A stretch of 64,000 nt of DNA, from assembly GCA_002633005.1 (NCBI GenBank), contig NMRA01000012.1, forward strand, positions 743,807 to 807,806, given 5' to 3'. The position numbers and the translations under genes were made by a program. Source of the stretch: Phoronis australis. Lineage: Eukaryota > Phoronida > Phoronidae. Within the stretch, counting starts at the first letter, position 1. Each line of letters opens with the position of its first letter. The notes below the pieces were generated by a model. The model searched no databases, had not been told where the DNA came from, and worked only from the letters and a program-made list of their open reading frames with translations. This document shows positions 14,001 to 57,827 of this stretch, one piece after another.

Positions 14001-14583
14001 CAAGCTTAATAGTTCTTTCTTTTGGATCATTCACATTTTGATTTGACCTCACGTCTGCACCGAAATGAAAAAGTTGACTTCTTCTTACATGGGGCACCAT
14101 TTGGTGGTCTAAGTTCCGTTGTTGACTTTTGATACCAGCTATTTTTTTGACATATGAAATGGGTCATATCTGTGGAGTTTGCTGATATGTTTATTGTTCA
14201 ATTATGTTGACAGTAAAATCTCACTAATTCAGAATACAAGGTAGCGGACATGTGAAATTTTATTTTATCTTTTTTCCTTAGAAGCCAACTTGCATCAAAT
14301 AAATGCTTCATATCATAATTACATTACCACAGCTAACGTCAGAAAATGTTTTGAAAATAAAGTATTTTTTTACATTCACAACAATGCTTGTAGCTTTTGA
14401 AAATGTAAAACGGACAATTTTCAAATTATTTTGTCTGAAATTGGTGATATTTTACCTTATTGTCCGAGGGTTTGTGTTTTACAGCTAGAAGCCTCACCTA
14501 CCAGTAAACTACACAGGCTGCTGGAGGAGTCTAGGAACATGGTGTCCAGTCTAGAGAAGGTCACGTTATCAGACAAATCTTAG
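1976..14583 (+). CDS. CCDC62: CCDC62-like coiled-coil protein, 10 exons
   Basis: Spliced CDS from exons 1976-2047, 3731-3920, 4320-4486, 4851-4952, 5352-5523, 7354-7455, 8006-8094, 10018-10118, 13418-13601 and 14485-14583: 1278 bases, 425 residues plus TAG. All junctions are GT-AG and all phases match. Residues about 25-330 are heptad-rich coiled coil; 331-393 are Ser/Pro-rich; the tail carries SPTSKLHRLLEESRNMV. The blocks EIESNTIQKQRKELQLLI, ELKDRDRELNEMV, EREKRKDE and the C-terminal SPTSKL-RLL-ESR-MV correspond closely to vertebrate CCDC62, a protein known from germ cells and as a nuclear-receptor coactivator. Vertebrate CCDC62 is about 680 residues; the long middle between coiled coil and tail is missing here. 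The start is the ATG directly after an acceptor; a non-coding 5' exon probably lies upstream. Function in this animal is inferred by homology only. Confidence 0.9.
3003..3083. repeat. short tandem repeat, ggtactccaaagtacc units
   Basis: Four to five copies of an approximately 17-bp unit that is itself partly palindromic (ggtact...agtacc), in CCDC62 intron 1. Confidence 0.75.
3731..3920 (+). CDS. CCDC62: CCDC62 exon 2
   Basis: Acceptor tatgatacag, donor gtatgt. Encodes FASEIESNTIQKQRKELQLL and onward through HQKQLMAWEEDRQRVLALEQ, the most conserved CCDC62 segment. Ends phase 1. Confidence 0.92.
4320..4486 (+). CDS. CCDC62: CCDC62 exon 3
   Basis: Acceptor gaattgtag, donor gtatgc. Completes an Asn codon and encodes ELATKNENIKVLSARLRNFE then QQSQLQLSRL; coiled coil. 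Ends phase 0. Confidence 0.9.
4851..4952 (+). CDS. CCDC62: CCDC62 exon 4
   Basis: Acceptor tatgatgcag, donor gtatgg. 34 codons, EKNRELNNSMRDMSSTIGEL then EAKEQELLTMVRLK, matching the vertebrate segment that ends in REQALTTMIKLK. Phase 0-0. Confidence 0.9.
5352..5523 (+). CDS. CCDC62: CCDC62 exon 5
   Basis: Acceptor gatctgaacag, donor gtaggt after CGC T. Encodes DKDLMDASNHISELATRLKM and LDFHHKQLQQSEGELKRQLT. The donor one T after CGC is the only nearby choice that keeps the next exon open (phase 1). Confidence 0.88.
5986..6048. repeat. tandem ggtatacc/ggtacc palindrome cluster
   Basis: Repeated units of the type cccatggtatacctggtac, several of them self-complementary, inside CCDC62 intron 5. 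Confidence 0.6.
6140..6471. mobile_element. MITE with about 85-bp inverted repeats
   Basis: Left arm 6140-6226 (attaaaaaccggacgatt ... catcaggatcat) and right arm 6385-6471 are inverted copies with a few mismatches, around 160 bp of unique sequence. No coding capacity. Flanking duplication not clear. Confidence 0.8.
7354..7455 (+). CDS. CCDC62: CCDC62 exon 6
   Basis: Acceptor gtgatttcag, donor gtaata. Encodes DNENMSSEAEERAVDIQRAR then QEIADLSKDLTLS. Phase 1 in, phase 1 out. Confidence 0.87.
8006..8094 (+). CDS. CCDC62: CCDC62 exon 7
   Basis: Acceptor ctattgcag, donor gtagta. Encodes GEREKRKDEVIALQRSKMER then ADAELTSLRQ, nearly identical in pattern to vertebrate EREKRKDELL...SELHNLRQ. Ends phase 0. 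Confidence 0.92.
8406..8663 (+). other. unassigned GC-richer open frame in CCDC62 intron
   Basis: An 85-codon open frame in locally GC-richer DNA than the intron around it. No family recognised, no fitting splice sites for inclusion in CCDC62. Could be a repeat fragment; gene status not supported. Confidence 0.2.
10018..10118 (+). CDS. CCDC62: CCDC62 exon 8
   Basis: Acceptor tttctag, donor gtatgt. Encodes AYDRQLRDLSLLHLNLESSK then ELIAKQQASFNEE; matches the end of the vertebrate coiled coil. Ends phase 2. Confidence 0.88.
10236..10440. mobile_element. MITE family 1, copy A
   Basis: Ends agtaaaatctcaccaatt and aaattggtgagattttat are inverted. Internal blocks gctaccacc and gtaggaattcaca match the copy at 34876-35121. 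Confidence 0.75.
10677..10718 (+). other. CCDC62: possible 42-nt optional CCDC62 exon
   Basis: A long pyrimidine tract ending tctag, then 42 nt open in the correct phase (KFNSNRMYTIYLSC), then a gtacgt donor. Phase 2 in and 2 out, so it could be skipped or included between exons 8 and 9. Homology does not confirm it. Confidence 0.3.
10754..10805. repeat. tandem repeat, 18-bp unit x3
   Basis: Three near-perfect copies of atgtcgtctgcctctac just after the possible optional exon. Confidence 0.85.
12240..13230 (-). repeat. degenerate tandem repeat with CTCF-like cores, cluster 1
   Basis: About six to seven diverged units of roughly 130 bp. Each has a gtgccccctagtggcaattt-type core (12301, 12669, 13051 best), then ttgatggatttctatgaaatttggca and ttttggacgagtttgactactgtgg. 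It fills much of CCDC62 intron 8. Same family, opposite strand, as 29820-31265. Confidence 0.8.
13418..13601 (+). CDS. CCDC62: CCDC62 exon 9 (Ser/Pro-rich)
   Basis: Acceptor tcattacag, donor gtaagt. Encodes SSSSPEKGGSRPTSRLASSP then SSRPTPMKTPDTSPIRSPV and ISD-like SIDEFTLPGSRD; low complexity, many SP/TP sites. It replaces the roughly 270-residue middle of vertebrate CCDC62. Ends phase 0. Confidence 0.82.
13628..13696. repeat. interspersed repeat, ttgttgtaactgaag type
   Basis: Shares the layout (gttac/gacaaa, ctgggcc, gttgtaac) with 18576-18650; an old dispersed repeat. Confidence 0.4.
14212..14460. mobile_element. MITE family 1, copy B
   Basis: agtaaaatctcactaattc at the left and gaaattggtgatattttacc at the right are inverted. 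It ends about 25 bp before the acceptor of the last CCDC62 exon. Confidence 0.75.
14485..14583 (+). CDS. CCDC62: CCDC62 exon 10 with stop
   Basis: Acceptor gttttacag. Encodes LEASPTSKLHRLLEESRNMV then SSLEKVTLSDKS and TAG at 14581-14583. The motif is conserved at the C-terminus of vertebrate CCDC62 and fixes the gene's 3' end. Confidence 0.93.
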   Translation, partial: LEASPTSKLHRLLEESRNMVSSLEKVTLSDKS

Positions 14584-15614
14584 CTCTTACAGAGTCAGAA
14601 TGAAGAAGGTCATACCATTGGACAATTCTTATAGATGTTGCTGGGTTTCAATGAAAAAGGTCACGTTATTGGACAATTCTAAATCCAAACTGAGCCACAC
14701 TGCCATCTGTTGTTAAACATTTTACGTTTTAGACTATTTGCACGCTCAATGTGCATTTCCTATGTACACCTAATTTTAATTGATCAAAGTTTTGTTGCTG
14801 TTGCTTTAGCAACTACGATCGTGGCTGTGTCACAATCAAAGTCCGTGTTTTTAAGGAGAGAGGGGCTTATTTTCTGGTGCTCAGATTTGTTTATGTCATT
14901 GTCAAGGTTTATGCATTCCAATACCTGTATCATCTGTGTATCAATGTTTTATATTGGCCTTGTGCTTGAATATTTACTAAAAGCAAATGTTATCTAGGAC
15001 TTCAATTTGGGAGATTTTATCTACAGCGTCACTGTCGTTTTTTGAATTAAAAGCGTTGTGACACCTGTGTCGGTTGATAAGCTTGGGTTGACTTCACAGA
15101 TAGACTTGGTGACATATTTACGAAAAATATGAAAAACAAAACTCATCACTCAAGCACACCTGAAGGAAGTGAGCCTCAAAATGTGTGGAATTAAAATACA
15201 AATATGCAAATCTTTGGCAGAAGAGATTTTTTTCAAGGTGTGCACTATCCAGTCGCACTACAATGAAATCTTACCACTTAAAATGCAAATTATAAACCAG
15301 GTTACACGTCCCAACTATGTATTTGAAAATCGACTGCAGTGCCATAGATGTAATTCCCCAAGTAGTTCAACCGTCTCTTAACGTTAATTGAACACTTACA
15401 AATGATGATTGTGTTAGACTCTAAAAGAACAAATCAATTTGCTTGTTACACAAGGAAAAAAATCTCAACGTTTCAGTTTTATGTTAGTTGCTTAATTTTA
15501 AAATGTCAGTTTGCATAGAAGTTTGTTTCAAATCTTGTATAATACATTTATTTTCTATTTTATTTAAGTTTATGTGTTGTTGTACCCTGTAACACTTAGA
15601 ATATTTGTGATTTT

Positions 15615-15620
15615 AATAAA
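15615..15620 (+). terminator. candidate CCDC62 poly(A) signal
   Basis: AATAAA about 1.03 kb past the stop, followed by tttgttcaggtcttgtc. ATTAAA at 15046 and 15190 are alternatives. Confidence 0.3.
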
Positions 15621-15924
15621 TTTGTTCAGGTCTTGTCAAAATGTAATAATTAAATACTCAACTTTGTTGTAGCAATTGGCACATAAGTTTAGTTTTTGTC
15701 TCGTCTTGTTTATCACTTTGTTCCATTTTCTACTGTCAGTTATGACTTGACAATTAGTGTTTACAGTTCATATTTATGTGTGTGTGTCATGTATGTGTGT
15801 AGCATGTCAAGGACATTTTATCAATATTTCTGAAAACCCCACTTTTTAGCAATACTATAGGCCTGTTTGTGCAAGTCTTTCCAAAATTTTTTCATCACAT
15901 GAACGCAAAAATTGCATAATGTTC

Positions 15925-16617
15925 AAACTTCCAAATTCTGCAGAACTCGTACATATCTGTGCAAAGGCACTCTCACCATTTATTCAGTTTATTCAGTTTA
16001 TTCAGCAACAGTCACTTTCAGTGGTCCTTCTTTGAAAGGCTGTCTCCATTATACAGCGACACATTCACACGATACAGGCATTTCTCACTTCAGCATGAAA
16101 TAACACAATACGCCACATTTTTCTGCTTTAGTAACATATTTCTAGCTGTTTGATACCAGTGTGTATGATGGCTGGAGGCCAAACAGGTCTAAGACTACAA
16201 ACTGCTTATAAACTGTCACAATCCTCAGATTACAATACTTTGTTCTGATCCTCTAAGCACCTCACGAACTACAAATTGTCACGGTTACAATTATGACAGT
16301 ATGTACTTTCAAGATCTACACTATCTCAATTTGATTGTGACGTATTGTCCAGTTGCGACAGTTTGTGGTCTTGGACCTGTTGGGTCTCCAACCCTCGTAC
16401 ACACTGGTATCAAACAGCTGGAAATATGTTACTAAAGAAGAAAAATGGTGTATTGTGTTAAAGTGAGAAATGCCTGTATCGTGTGAATGTGTCACTGTAT
16501 AATGGAGACAGCCTTTCAAAGAAGGACCACTGAAAGTGACTGTTACTGAGTAAACTGAAGAAATGGTGAGACTGCGTTTGCACAAATATGTAAGAGTTCT
16601 GCAGAATTTGGAAGTTT
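15925..16617. mobile_element. 0.7 kb foldback element
   Basis: Two arms of about 265-280 bp in inverted orientation: aaacttccaaattctgcagaact at the left end and its complement at the right end, with matching internal blocks (cactttcagtggtccttctt, gatacaggcatttctcac, tttgataccagtgtgta). The centre is about 16205-16356. The left arm has a small ttcagttta triplication. No coding sequence. Confidence 0.85.
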
Positions 16618-18575
16618 TATCATTTTGATTTTAGAAAATTGTCTGTCTCCATCATCTAAATTGTTTTTCATTGTGCCACTTTGTTAACATTAACTTGAAC
16701 TGAAAATATATTAAAATTAATTCTTAATAAAAAAAGATGAGAAGAGATTGTCTGTTGCCAGTAGTAAAATGAAATTCTGTGACATTCTGTATTGTATTCT
16801 GCTGAGCCAAGTGTGCTGTTAGCGTTTTGTTGGGTTCACAGTTATTTTATACTACAAGTGGTTGTTTATTTTTTCTCAAATTGTTAGTTTAATACATCGT
16901 TACCACTGACAAATGTGTCTCGCATTTGTGACAAAAGCAAAGTTGCTGTGACTTATACATGCAAAAAGCACCAAAAGAAGTGTGGCTATTGTAACTTCCA
17001 TGTGACATTTTGAAAATTTTGGGATATGCCAAATTGTGGATTACCATTAAACATTCATTCTCTAAAATTTTCAACAGTAACTGGCATATTTGATCGACAT
17101 TAACTGTACAGTTGCAATGGTTTTTGAAAAAATTTATAAGGGTCGGTCATTCTTTCTGCAAAATTTTTATGTGCATGAACAAGCCTAATTTTGCAAATAT
17201 TAGAGAAAATTTAATGCACTTTTACCAAGAAATCACCTTGCTGCTGTAGACTTGCCCTGGGTTATTCAGCAGCCCTAAAAAATGAGAGTATTTTTTATGT
17301 ATCGAGTGTGGTATAATTTCAGTCAAAATTGATTGCCCTTTTTCGTTCTTCAAAGTATTCCAACGTTATTCTGAATGCTTACATTTCAGAATGTCTGATG
17401 GTAGCCATGTTGAACTTGGACATGCAAATGCATTAATTCGATTCTACAAAAAATTTCCCATGACCGGCATATTGTGTCCCTGGCAATAATTAGTGTATCT
17501 CAAAACCAACTTATTGTGACCAGCCTTGGTGTGAATGGAGACTAATGTAGTATATTCTATGAATCTAGATGCCGGTTTCCCATTTTTCTTTGTTGATCAC
17601 ATTGGTTGGTAGCAAATTCATGTGTTTGTATGTGTTGCATTATTACTGTTCCGGTTTACATTGTCGTTCACGTCATCAGGTATTGTAGAAGTTTAAAGTA
17701 AATGCCTATTTATCATTACTAAATACTAGCTGCTGTTTGTTTTAGCCAATGTGGTAATTATTCACCTGTTTAGGACAAAATATGTTGGACACGGTAAATT
17801 TCATTTCATCAAATGTCTCGGTAGAAATAAACACTAAAAATAACGAACGACTTTTAGAATTGTTTGCACAGCCAGTACTGCGATCTTAAAACGCCAGTGG
17901 ACAAAATGTTTATTAAAAACAAAGTAGTAAGCCTCTGAAAAATTTTGGTGAAAAATTTTTATGTGAAATTGCTGATGTTTCGTCATAATTTTCTGGTATT
18001 TGTTCGGGCTATTTTTCATTTTTAAGTTGTGCTTATTTTTAAAGAATCTGTTGTCCATATTTTTGTAATAGGAAAATTAGTGATGTGAAGAACTTTTAAA
18101 GGTGTATCGGAAATATGTCTATTGGGACGTTCCACACAATGTTGATTTTTTAATCAATTTTGTGACATGTCACAGTGATCAAGTATTAACAGGTCTTGTT
18201 TTCTATGGCAAAACTATGGTTGGGATAGAGGTTATAGGACGTGATATTTTTTGGATTTAATAAATGACTTCATTCTTATTTTATCATACTTTGAAGTAGA
18301 CCAAAAATGTTGATCTGCTGAAGCACAGCTCATTACGACTTTTACTGGATATTAGTACGATCTTGTATTTGATAAACCATGTTCACACATGAAATACTCT
18401 GTGGTTGACACATCAAAGAAATTTCAACTCCTTGGAAATAAATAGTAAAAGTTTAAGCATTGTTTTTATTGAGATTATGGTTTCATGAAAATTATCACAC
18501 TTGCTTTTCCTTTGCTTCATTTTGACCATGAAATTAATGTTCCTTAGTATTAAGTGTCATATTACCAAACAATGT

Positions 18576-18650
18576 ACAGTCAAACTTCGTTACAACAAAA
18601 CTCCTGGGACCTGTTGAAAACGTTCGTTGTAACCGAATCAACTTTTTAGA
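18576..18650. repeat. interspersed repeat, cttcgttacaac type
   Basis: cttcgttacaacaaaactcctggg ... cgttcgttgtaaccgaat forms an imperfect inverted repeat, typical of short repeats dispersed in invertebrate genomes. Confidence 0.45.
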
Positions 18651-20651
18651 GAAGGTAAAAATCGCATTTTTGCGTATGCAAGGCTAATCAATCGCATGCC
18701 TGTTCGAGTTTAGCAAATCGTGCTTGTGCGTCATGCGCTGTGCACAAATATGAAATCAAGGAGTCTGCTTGGGATCAATTTTAGGCTTGCCTGTGCTGGT
18801 TTGCTGTAAAGTTGGGACATTGAAATTGGGACTGCTGTAATTGTGAGAATGTATACGTATTCATTAAAAACGATGTGTAGAAAAAGTACTTTGCATGTGG
18901 GAAAATGGGATTTCAGACTGGAAGATTATAAGCAAGCGAATGCGATTATAAACAGGATTCGTTGTAACACAATTTGACGTTTTCTTAAAACCATTTATTG
19001 TTGTTGGTGTGCGATGTTCTACAGGACATTTTCTTCTATCTATCGATTTGCTGTTGCACACGTAATTGTGTTGTGCATAGTAGCATTGGCCCAGGAATAG
19101 ATAACAACACCCATGTATTAATTTGAACTTTTACATTTAAAACATCAAATTATCCTGCACTAACAAATATAATTATAAATGCTCAGAAATTGAAGCTTTT
19201 TACCTACAACAGAACATTTCGTTGATTGAGCAGATATTTCATATTCTAAGTGGTTAAACGTTACTGTGTTAATATCCCTTCTTTGAAAATCTATTATGCA
19301 AAATAAATTGAATTCCAGCCAATTCCTTCCCACTTTACAGCCACTGCAGAAAAAGAAATAGAGTGCAACGACTGTTGTAGTAAGGTTCCATGGTGTATCC
19401 ATGTTTCATGTCTTGAAACGCACAAAAGAGTATTAAAACACAAATTTTGAATCTTTTCTTCACTCTATTTTCAAACAGGAATAAACCGTAACCTGGAGCA
19501 GTGAAGCTTGTCACAGGATAAGTCACTCGTAGATGGCACTGTTTACATTTGCACAATTTAGCTCAAAACTGATATCACTACCTGTTATTGCACAGTCCCT
19601 ACAGCTTTCAAGTTATGTAGAACCCTCGAAAACTGGCCAAATTGAGCAAACTTCGGAATGTCATATTTCAGAAATGGCCGATTGGATTCATACGAAACTT
19701 TCAGATCCCAACCTTAATGCACCATTCTCCAAAACAGAGTCCGGAATTGTTTTTAAAAATTTCCACTTTTGCTGGAGGGGCTATTCAAAACAGGACTGAA
19801 AAAACTTAAAAGTTGCACAAAACTAAAAAAATAATCTAAAAAAATTATAATGGTGTTTTTGATATTTCATCTTGAACAGTAACATTGAATGAAATTTGAT
19901 TATGTTATTGATTACATGTTTTGCTATGGATGTATGACCTTTTGTTTTTGCTAAATTTTACTAATAAATCTTAAAAAGTCATGGTCATGTGACACAATTA
20001 ATAGCAGATCGGTAAAAAGTCAAAAATCAAATACTACACTCCGGCTTTCTACTTTCCAAAAAATATATACTTCAGAGCAAAAACCTACACTTGGCTAAAT
20101 GCAATGTCGAATCAATAGGGCTCTACATAAACCAAGCTTAGTCATAAGAATCAACCCTATTTTACTGATCAATGAACAAGCAAAGCATTACAATAATCTA
20201 GATGCAGCAACAGTGTAGCCTTCAACACCTCACCCCCAATTTTGCAGAACTGCTCCACTGTATTTCCACAAAAAATGCCCCGTACATGAAGAACGAGGTG
20301 TTTGACATGGATATTTTACAGACAAAAAATTGATGACACGTATGTTGCTGATTTAACAGACTAGCGAAAGTTGCACATTGTTATGCTCCAAAAATATTTG
20401 TGATCTAGTTGCAGGTAATGTAATTACGTGTTTACAGTAGGCTAAAACATTGCTCAGTTTCACTTTAAAAAGGCGCAGAATAAAAAGACTGCAACCAGTC
20501 TCTGAACGGCTGCCCAAAAATACTATTAATGAAGGGATTCATCGACATCACACACTTATCATATAGATAATATAGGAAAATAAAATTCCTTTCAACTGTA
20601 TCAGGGAGATGACGATGTCATAAATCATGACAACATGGAAACACCGTGACT

Positions 20652-53361
<32,710 letters not shown>

Positions 53362-56182
53362 CTAGGAAAATTATAAGAGCAAGTCTTTGTTTATGGTAAA
53401 CACTCCTCGATATAGCACACAAAATGACAGCCATGTTTAATTCAATTTTGTCAAATTTCTCATTGAAAATCTAGATTTCATCATTGACAAGATGTACACC
53501 AAACAGGGATCGCAAAACAAAAGTTTGGTAAAAGTTTGAGCATTCTAACAATGTAACCAGTCCTAGAAAAATGTTAATTATTTTTGTGCGAAATTGAAGA
53601 AAGATTAGCATACTTGTTACAATACAAACACATTATCTATTACTGCCAACAAACTAAAACAAATATTTTAGCATTTATTTATGGTAACCGTTGTACATTT
53701 TATTGATAGTTTTCCAGGATTTAAGAAGTTTTAGAAACAACAAGTTAAGCCTATTTCAAAAATATTGCTTAAGCTGCACTTTGACTTAGCTGAAATATGA
53801 AAATCGAATTAGGCCTTTTATTCTCATATCGGTCTCATGATATTAGGATTAGAATAAAAGACCTAACCTGATTTTCATTTCATGTCAGGCAAACAGGGCA
53901 AAATGCAGCTTTATGTTGAGACCAAAACATACGAAAATTTATTTGTTATGAAACTATGAAGTTAAAACTTCTAGGTCTCAAGTTTTGGCACTGAGCAAAA
54001 TGGTCGTAAATTGGTGGCTTTGTAATGAAATACTCTGTAGCACTTGCAATTAATTTTTTCAAAACCCCACTACAAGGAGTCAGGTAATTGACAGACAACA
54101 GCAATCTATGGAAGACATATTGTAATTTTGCCAATTTTGACAAAACTGTCATTTTTTGTTTTTGTTTTTACAAGAACTGAACCCAGCTCACCAGTTATAT
54201 ACATGTGGAGAATTTCTTGATTACACTGGTCACTGCTCTCATTCCCTAAGCCCCAGACAACTTTTATGATGCCTAAGCACACCCTTAGTATTGATGTAGA
54301 TCTGAGCTAATGAAGTGGAAAGGTAATAGCTAGCACTACTTTCTTAACAATGGTGGTTGTTATTACACCCAAATTGTTTTTCTCTGGCATTTGCACAGAG
54401 TTAAAGCCTGCAATGTGGAGAGTAGTTTTAACTTGGTACATTTTAAATATTACAAAAAGACTAAAAAGCTAATTTGCGTTCATCTTGATAAAGGATCACT
54501 TCCCAATGGAACCTTGGTTTCAAATATGTTTCATACCTGTTTTCATTACTTTATTTTAATACTCCTGTCTACTTGTTTTTTTCCTAACCAGTTAGGGTTG
54601 TTATCTTTTTATTTTGTGTTTAAACACAATATCAGAACAACTTAGAAGTCAGTTAATTGTGAACCCATCCTTGAATTTTCCAGATTACAGCTACACCAAA
54701 CATGTCACAGCAAACAAAACTACACATGCCATTAGTTCAAGTTCAATGTTTATTAGAACTCAAATCATAAAATATATGCAAAAGTGCAAATATGGTGATC
54801 GCCAAATTGAAGATTTGGAAGCTCTGGACAATTTTGGTTGCAGTAACTACATATAACTATTCTAGCTTTTCCTCACTCATAAAAAAGGAAATCACAGCTC
54901 TTGCCCACCGACCAACCTCATTCATTGCTTGCACTCTCTCGTTGACTACAAAGCTAGCCATCTTAGTTGTCTTCACAATTGGCACATCTTCGCGAATAGC
55001 AGAGGTTTCCGGTTAGTGTACTACTCCTGGAGTAAAGTAGTTCGGCATGCACTGGGCCATAAGCGATGCTTTAAAAGTTATTGACATCTAATTGAGTCAC
55101 TGTGTTGTTTATAGATGTTTCAACTGTAGCTTAGTTGTATATTAAAAGAACAATCCTTGTGATATTGTTAACTCTAACCAGCGTACGTAAATCACTGAAT
55201 ATATATCAATACGCACAGTCGTTTATCTTCAATCTTACCCAATGTTTGTAGTTTTTAGCTTGATAGTTCATCAATTTTTAAAATTCGAATTGTTTTTTCC
55301 AACTGAATACACCTGTGGTATTTGTTTTTAATGAAAACTGTTGGTTAATGCATTTTAAAAATTTGTGAGTATGTAGAGACAGAGATGTTAACTACAGTTA
55401 ATGGTTGGGTAATTACACTTAATTGGGTCTTGCTCAGCACCGGACAATGCGGTCATCGCAACTGAGTCCGACAGTGGTGCCGCGCTCTTTTTGATCCTGG
55501 TAAAAGCCACTCAGAAGGACGAGCGGTGAAAGGTCACGCATATTTTTAGAAATACGTGACTTTCGTGTAAACGTATTATTCACGGCATGTAGGACCTTAT
55601 TAACAAGTCTTTGTATTATGCCAAATAATATCTGCAAACTATCGACTTCAACTCAGTTAGTTTCAAATTTGACAGATGTATAACATCTGACTGGTGCACC
55701 CTTTTAAAAACATAACATTGGTGTATCCACCACAAGTATTATTAAGATGTGAAGTGCACATGACCCTGGCATTCATTGAGAAGAAAAATCAAGTGTTATT
55801 AGTAGACATGGAATGACAGCTTTTTAATATGGTGATATCAAGTGACATGGTAACATATAAGTATATTTTTAATTTTAAAAATTTACTTGGTGTCTTTTAA
55901 CAGTTCAGTTTCCAAAATAATTAACATCAAGAAACTAGTATTAAAACTTTCAAGGGCTTGGCCAGTTGGAAAATCATACAAAACTTTAGAGAGACTAAAA
56001 AATTCAATCAAAATCTGCAATTTAAACATATAAATTTATAGCTTGTCTACTTACTTGTGATCCCCTGCACCTAATTAAACCGAAGGCTGTCATAATCAAG
56101 ATTAAGAAGCATTGTCTACAGAAAATTCATCTCAAGGTTTCATCCACCATCTACAGAACAATGAATAAGTGTTTAAGATAGT

Positions 56183-56704
56183 CCTTTAGTTTCTATTTTC
56201 GGATCAACTAAAGGACATCCAGCTTTGGCTGCTAACCGACTAGCAAGATGGGCGTTACATCTTAGCCAGTATCAATACACAATAGAGTATCAGAAAACAT
56301 GTGATCATTCTAATGCAGATGCATTGAGTCGCTTACCCTGTGGTAAGGCTCCAAAATTCAACAGGGAGGAAGAACAAGCAGACATGAATGTGGTCTGTTC
56401 TTTTAAGCAAGTAAGTCTACAATTGAACCCTGTTCACTCTAAATTGCTTAATAAAGGATCTAGCAAGGATTCTGACATTTCTAAAGCAATGAGATATGCC
56501 ATAGAGGGTTGGCCAGTTTCTGTGGATTCCAAAGAATTGAAATATTTCAGAAAATTGAAAGATATATTGACCACAGAAGATGGATGTCTTTTTCATGGTA
56601 CACGGATAGTTATTCGAAAGAGATTACAAAAACAGGTGTTGAATCTGCTTCATATTGGCCATTTCGGAATGCAAAGAATGAAGCAACTAGCACGTGTGAG
56701 ATGA
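56183..56704 (+). mobile_element. Ty3/gypsy-type pol fragment (RNase H end to integrase zinc finger)
   Basis: A continuous frame covers the end of RNase H (motifs LARWALHLSQYQYTIEY and NADALSRLP), then a spacer, then the integrase N-terminal zinc-binding region with its two His (LHIGHFGMQRMKQL). It stops at a TGA before the Cys pair; upstream the frame closes just before 56183. No protease, reverse transcriptase, catalytic integrase core or LTRs are seen. A dead 0.5 kb remnant. Confidence 0.9.
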
Positions 56705-56715
56705 TCTCATCCGAA

Positions 56716-56818
56716 TGAGTAGGTTTGATGATACGTTTACGTACCCTGGGATGACTATGCGAAGGCTGAGTAGGTTCGTTTACGTACCCTGGGATGGCTA
56801 TGTAAAGGCTGAGGAGCG
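56716..56818. repeat. tandem duplication, about 48-bp unit x2
   Basis: gagtaggtt...cgtttacgtaccctgggatg then gctatg-aaggct occurs twice, directly after the pol fragment. Confidence 0.8.
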
Positions 56819-57827
56819 TCCATAGCTTTGACATCTGAGCACGCTTGCACGCCATATCCAACACGAAATGGATCATCCTTCGTTGGTTTGCGTCGCCATT
56901 TGCGATACAAATAGATACAAGTAACGATAACTTTCTTTATCAGGTACCACTTTCCTGAAATTTTCAACAAAAAATCTTTTTGGATAAAACAAGTATGAGA
57001 GGTTTCTAACTAGAAACATCCATTGTGGTATTTTCAGTTTTAAATGCAGACAAGAGGGCTTAAAGATGAAGCACTTGTTTAACACCTGAAGCTATCTCTG
57101 AATATGCAGGACCTGTCTGATGTGAGTCTTTCAAGGTTTTGAAATTATTAGTTACTTTTTTTAGATGACATTTCCCTTTTATAGCCTTTATTGAAGACAC
57201 AGAAATGGTCAATAAGTGAATAACAAGGTGTGTTATAACTAGCAGCTGCACCAGAGAGTGTCTGCATAACCTCACTTAAGTTTATGTTAAAAGTCACGTG
57301 ACCATGAAGACCATTGTGACAATCTCCTATCATTGAAAGCACATTAAATCACAGACTATAAAAGAAACCCCAGGGCCACTGAGCACCTGTTGACCTGGAA
57401 ATTGATGGCTCAGGTGAATAACCAGAGACATAACTGGTTTACTGAGTAACGTACAGGGATGGTAACATCCACAGTTTATTATCTAATAATTGAAATAAAG
57501 AAGTAACAAGTTTCAATAGCAAAAGGGATTGAGACTCATGACTAAATAACAGACAAAACATACAATCCTGCACTCTTAGGACCAGCCCAGATGGAGCCGA
57601 CAGCTCACTATACCAAAACCAAATTGTGAAAATGCAACAACCATTGAATCAACTAACTGCAACTTCCTTTAACTGTTCCTACTTTGATGTGAGCTGTTAG
57701 TTCAGCGATGATTCACTCGAGGTAGACAGCTCACTTCAAGCTTTCCATCTGAGCTTACCCTAATGTAATTTAAAGGCACAGAGGCAATGAGCAGGATGCA
57801 AGTGTCGATAAGCCTATAAAAGCTACT

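Larger units (their letters stand above)
14584..20651. other. intergenic/3'UTR region between convergent genes
   Basis: Both genes end here, so it should hold both 3' UTRs. AT-rich, only short frames. AATAAA at 15615-15620 followed by T/G-rich sequence is a plausible CCDC62 poly(A) signal. Contains a TG microsatellite (about 15777-15801), a foldback element (15925-16617) and an interspersed repeat (18576-18650). An 88-codon frame at 19533-19799 has no recognisable family. Confidence 0.55.

Noticed and set aside
19533-19799. 88-codon + frame in the intergenic region
   Set aside because: No recognised family, no splice or conservation support.
55434-55637. 67-codon - frame as a dikinase 5' exon
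   Set aside because: No GT donor in the phase needed by exon A and no homology I can recall; kept only as a weak candidate.
57340-57520. LTR of the Ty3/gypsy remnant (tataaaag, aataaa)
   Set aside because: No second copy, no primer-binding site or terminal TG...CA pair could be placed.
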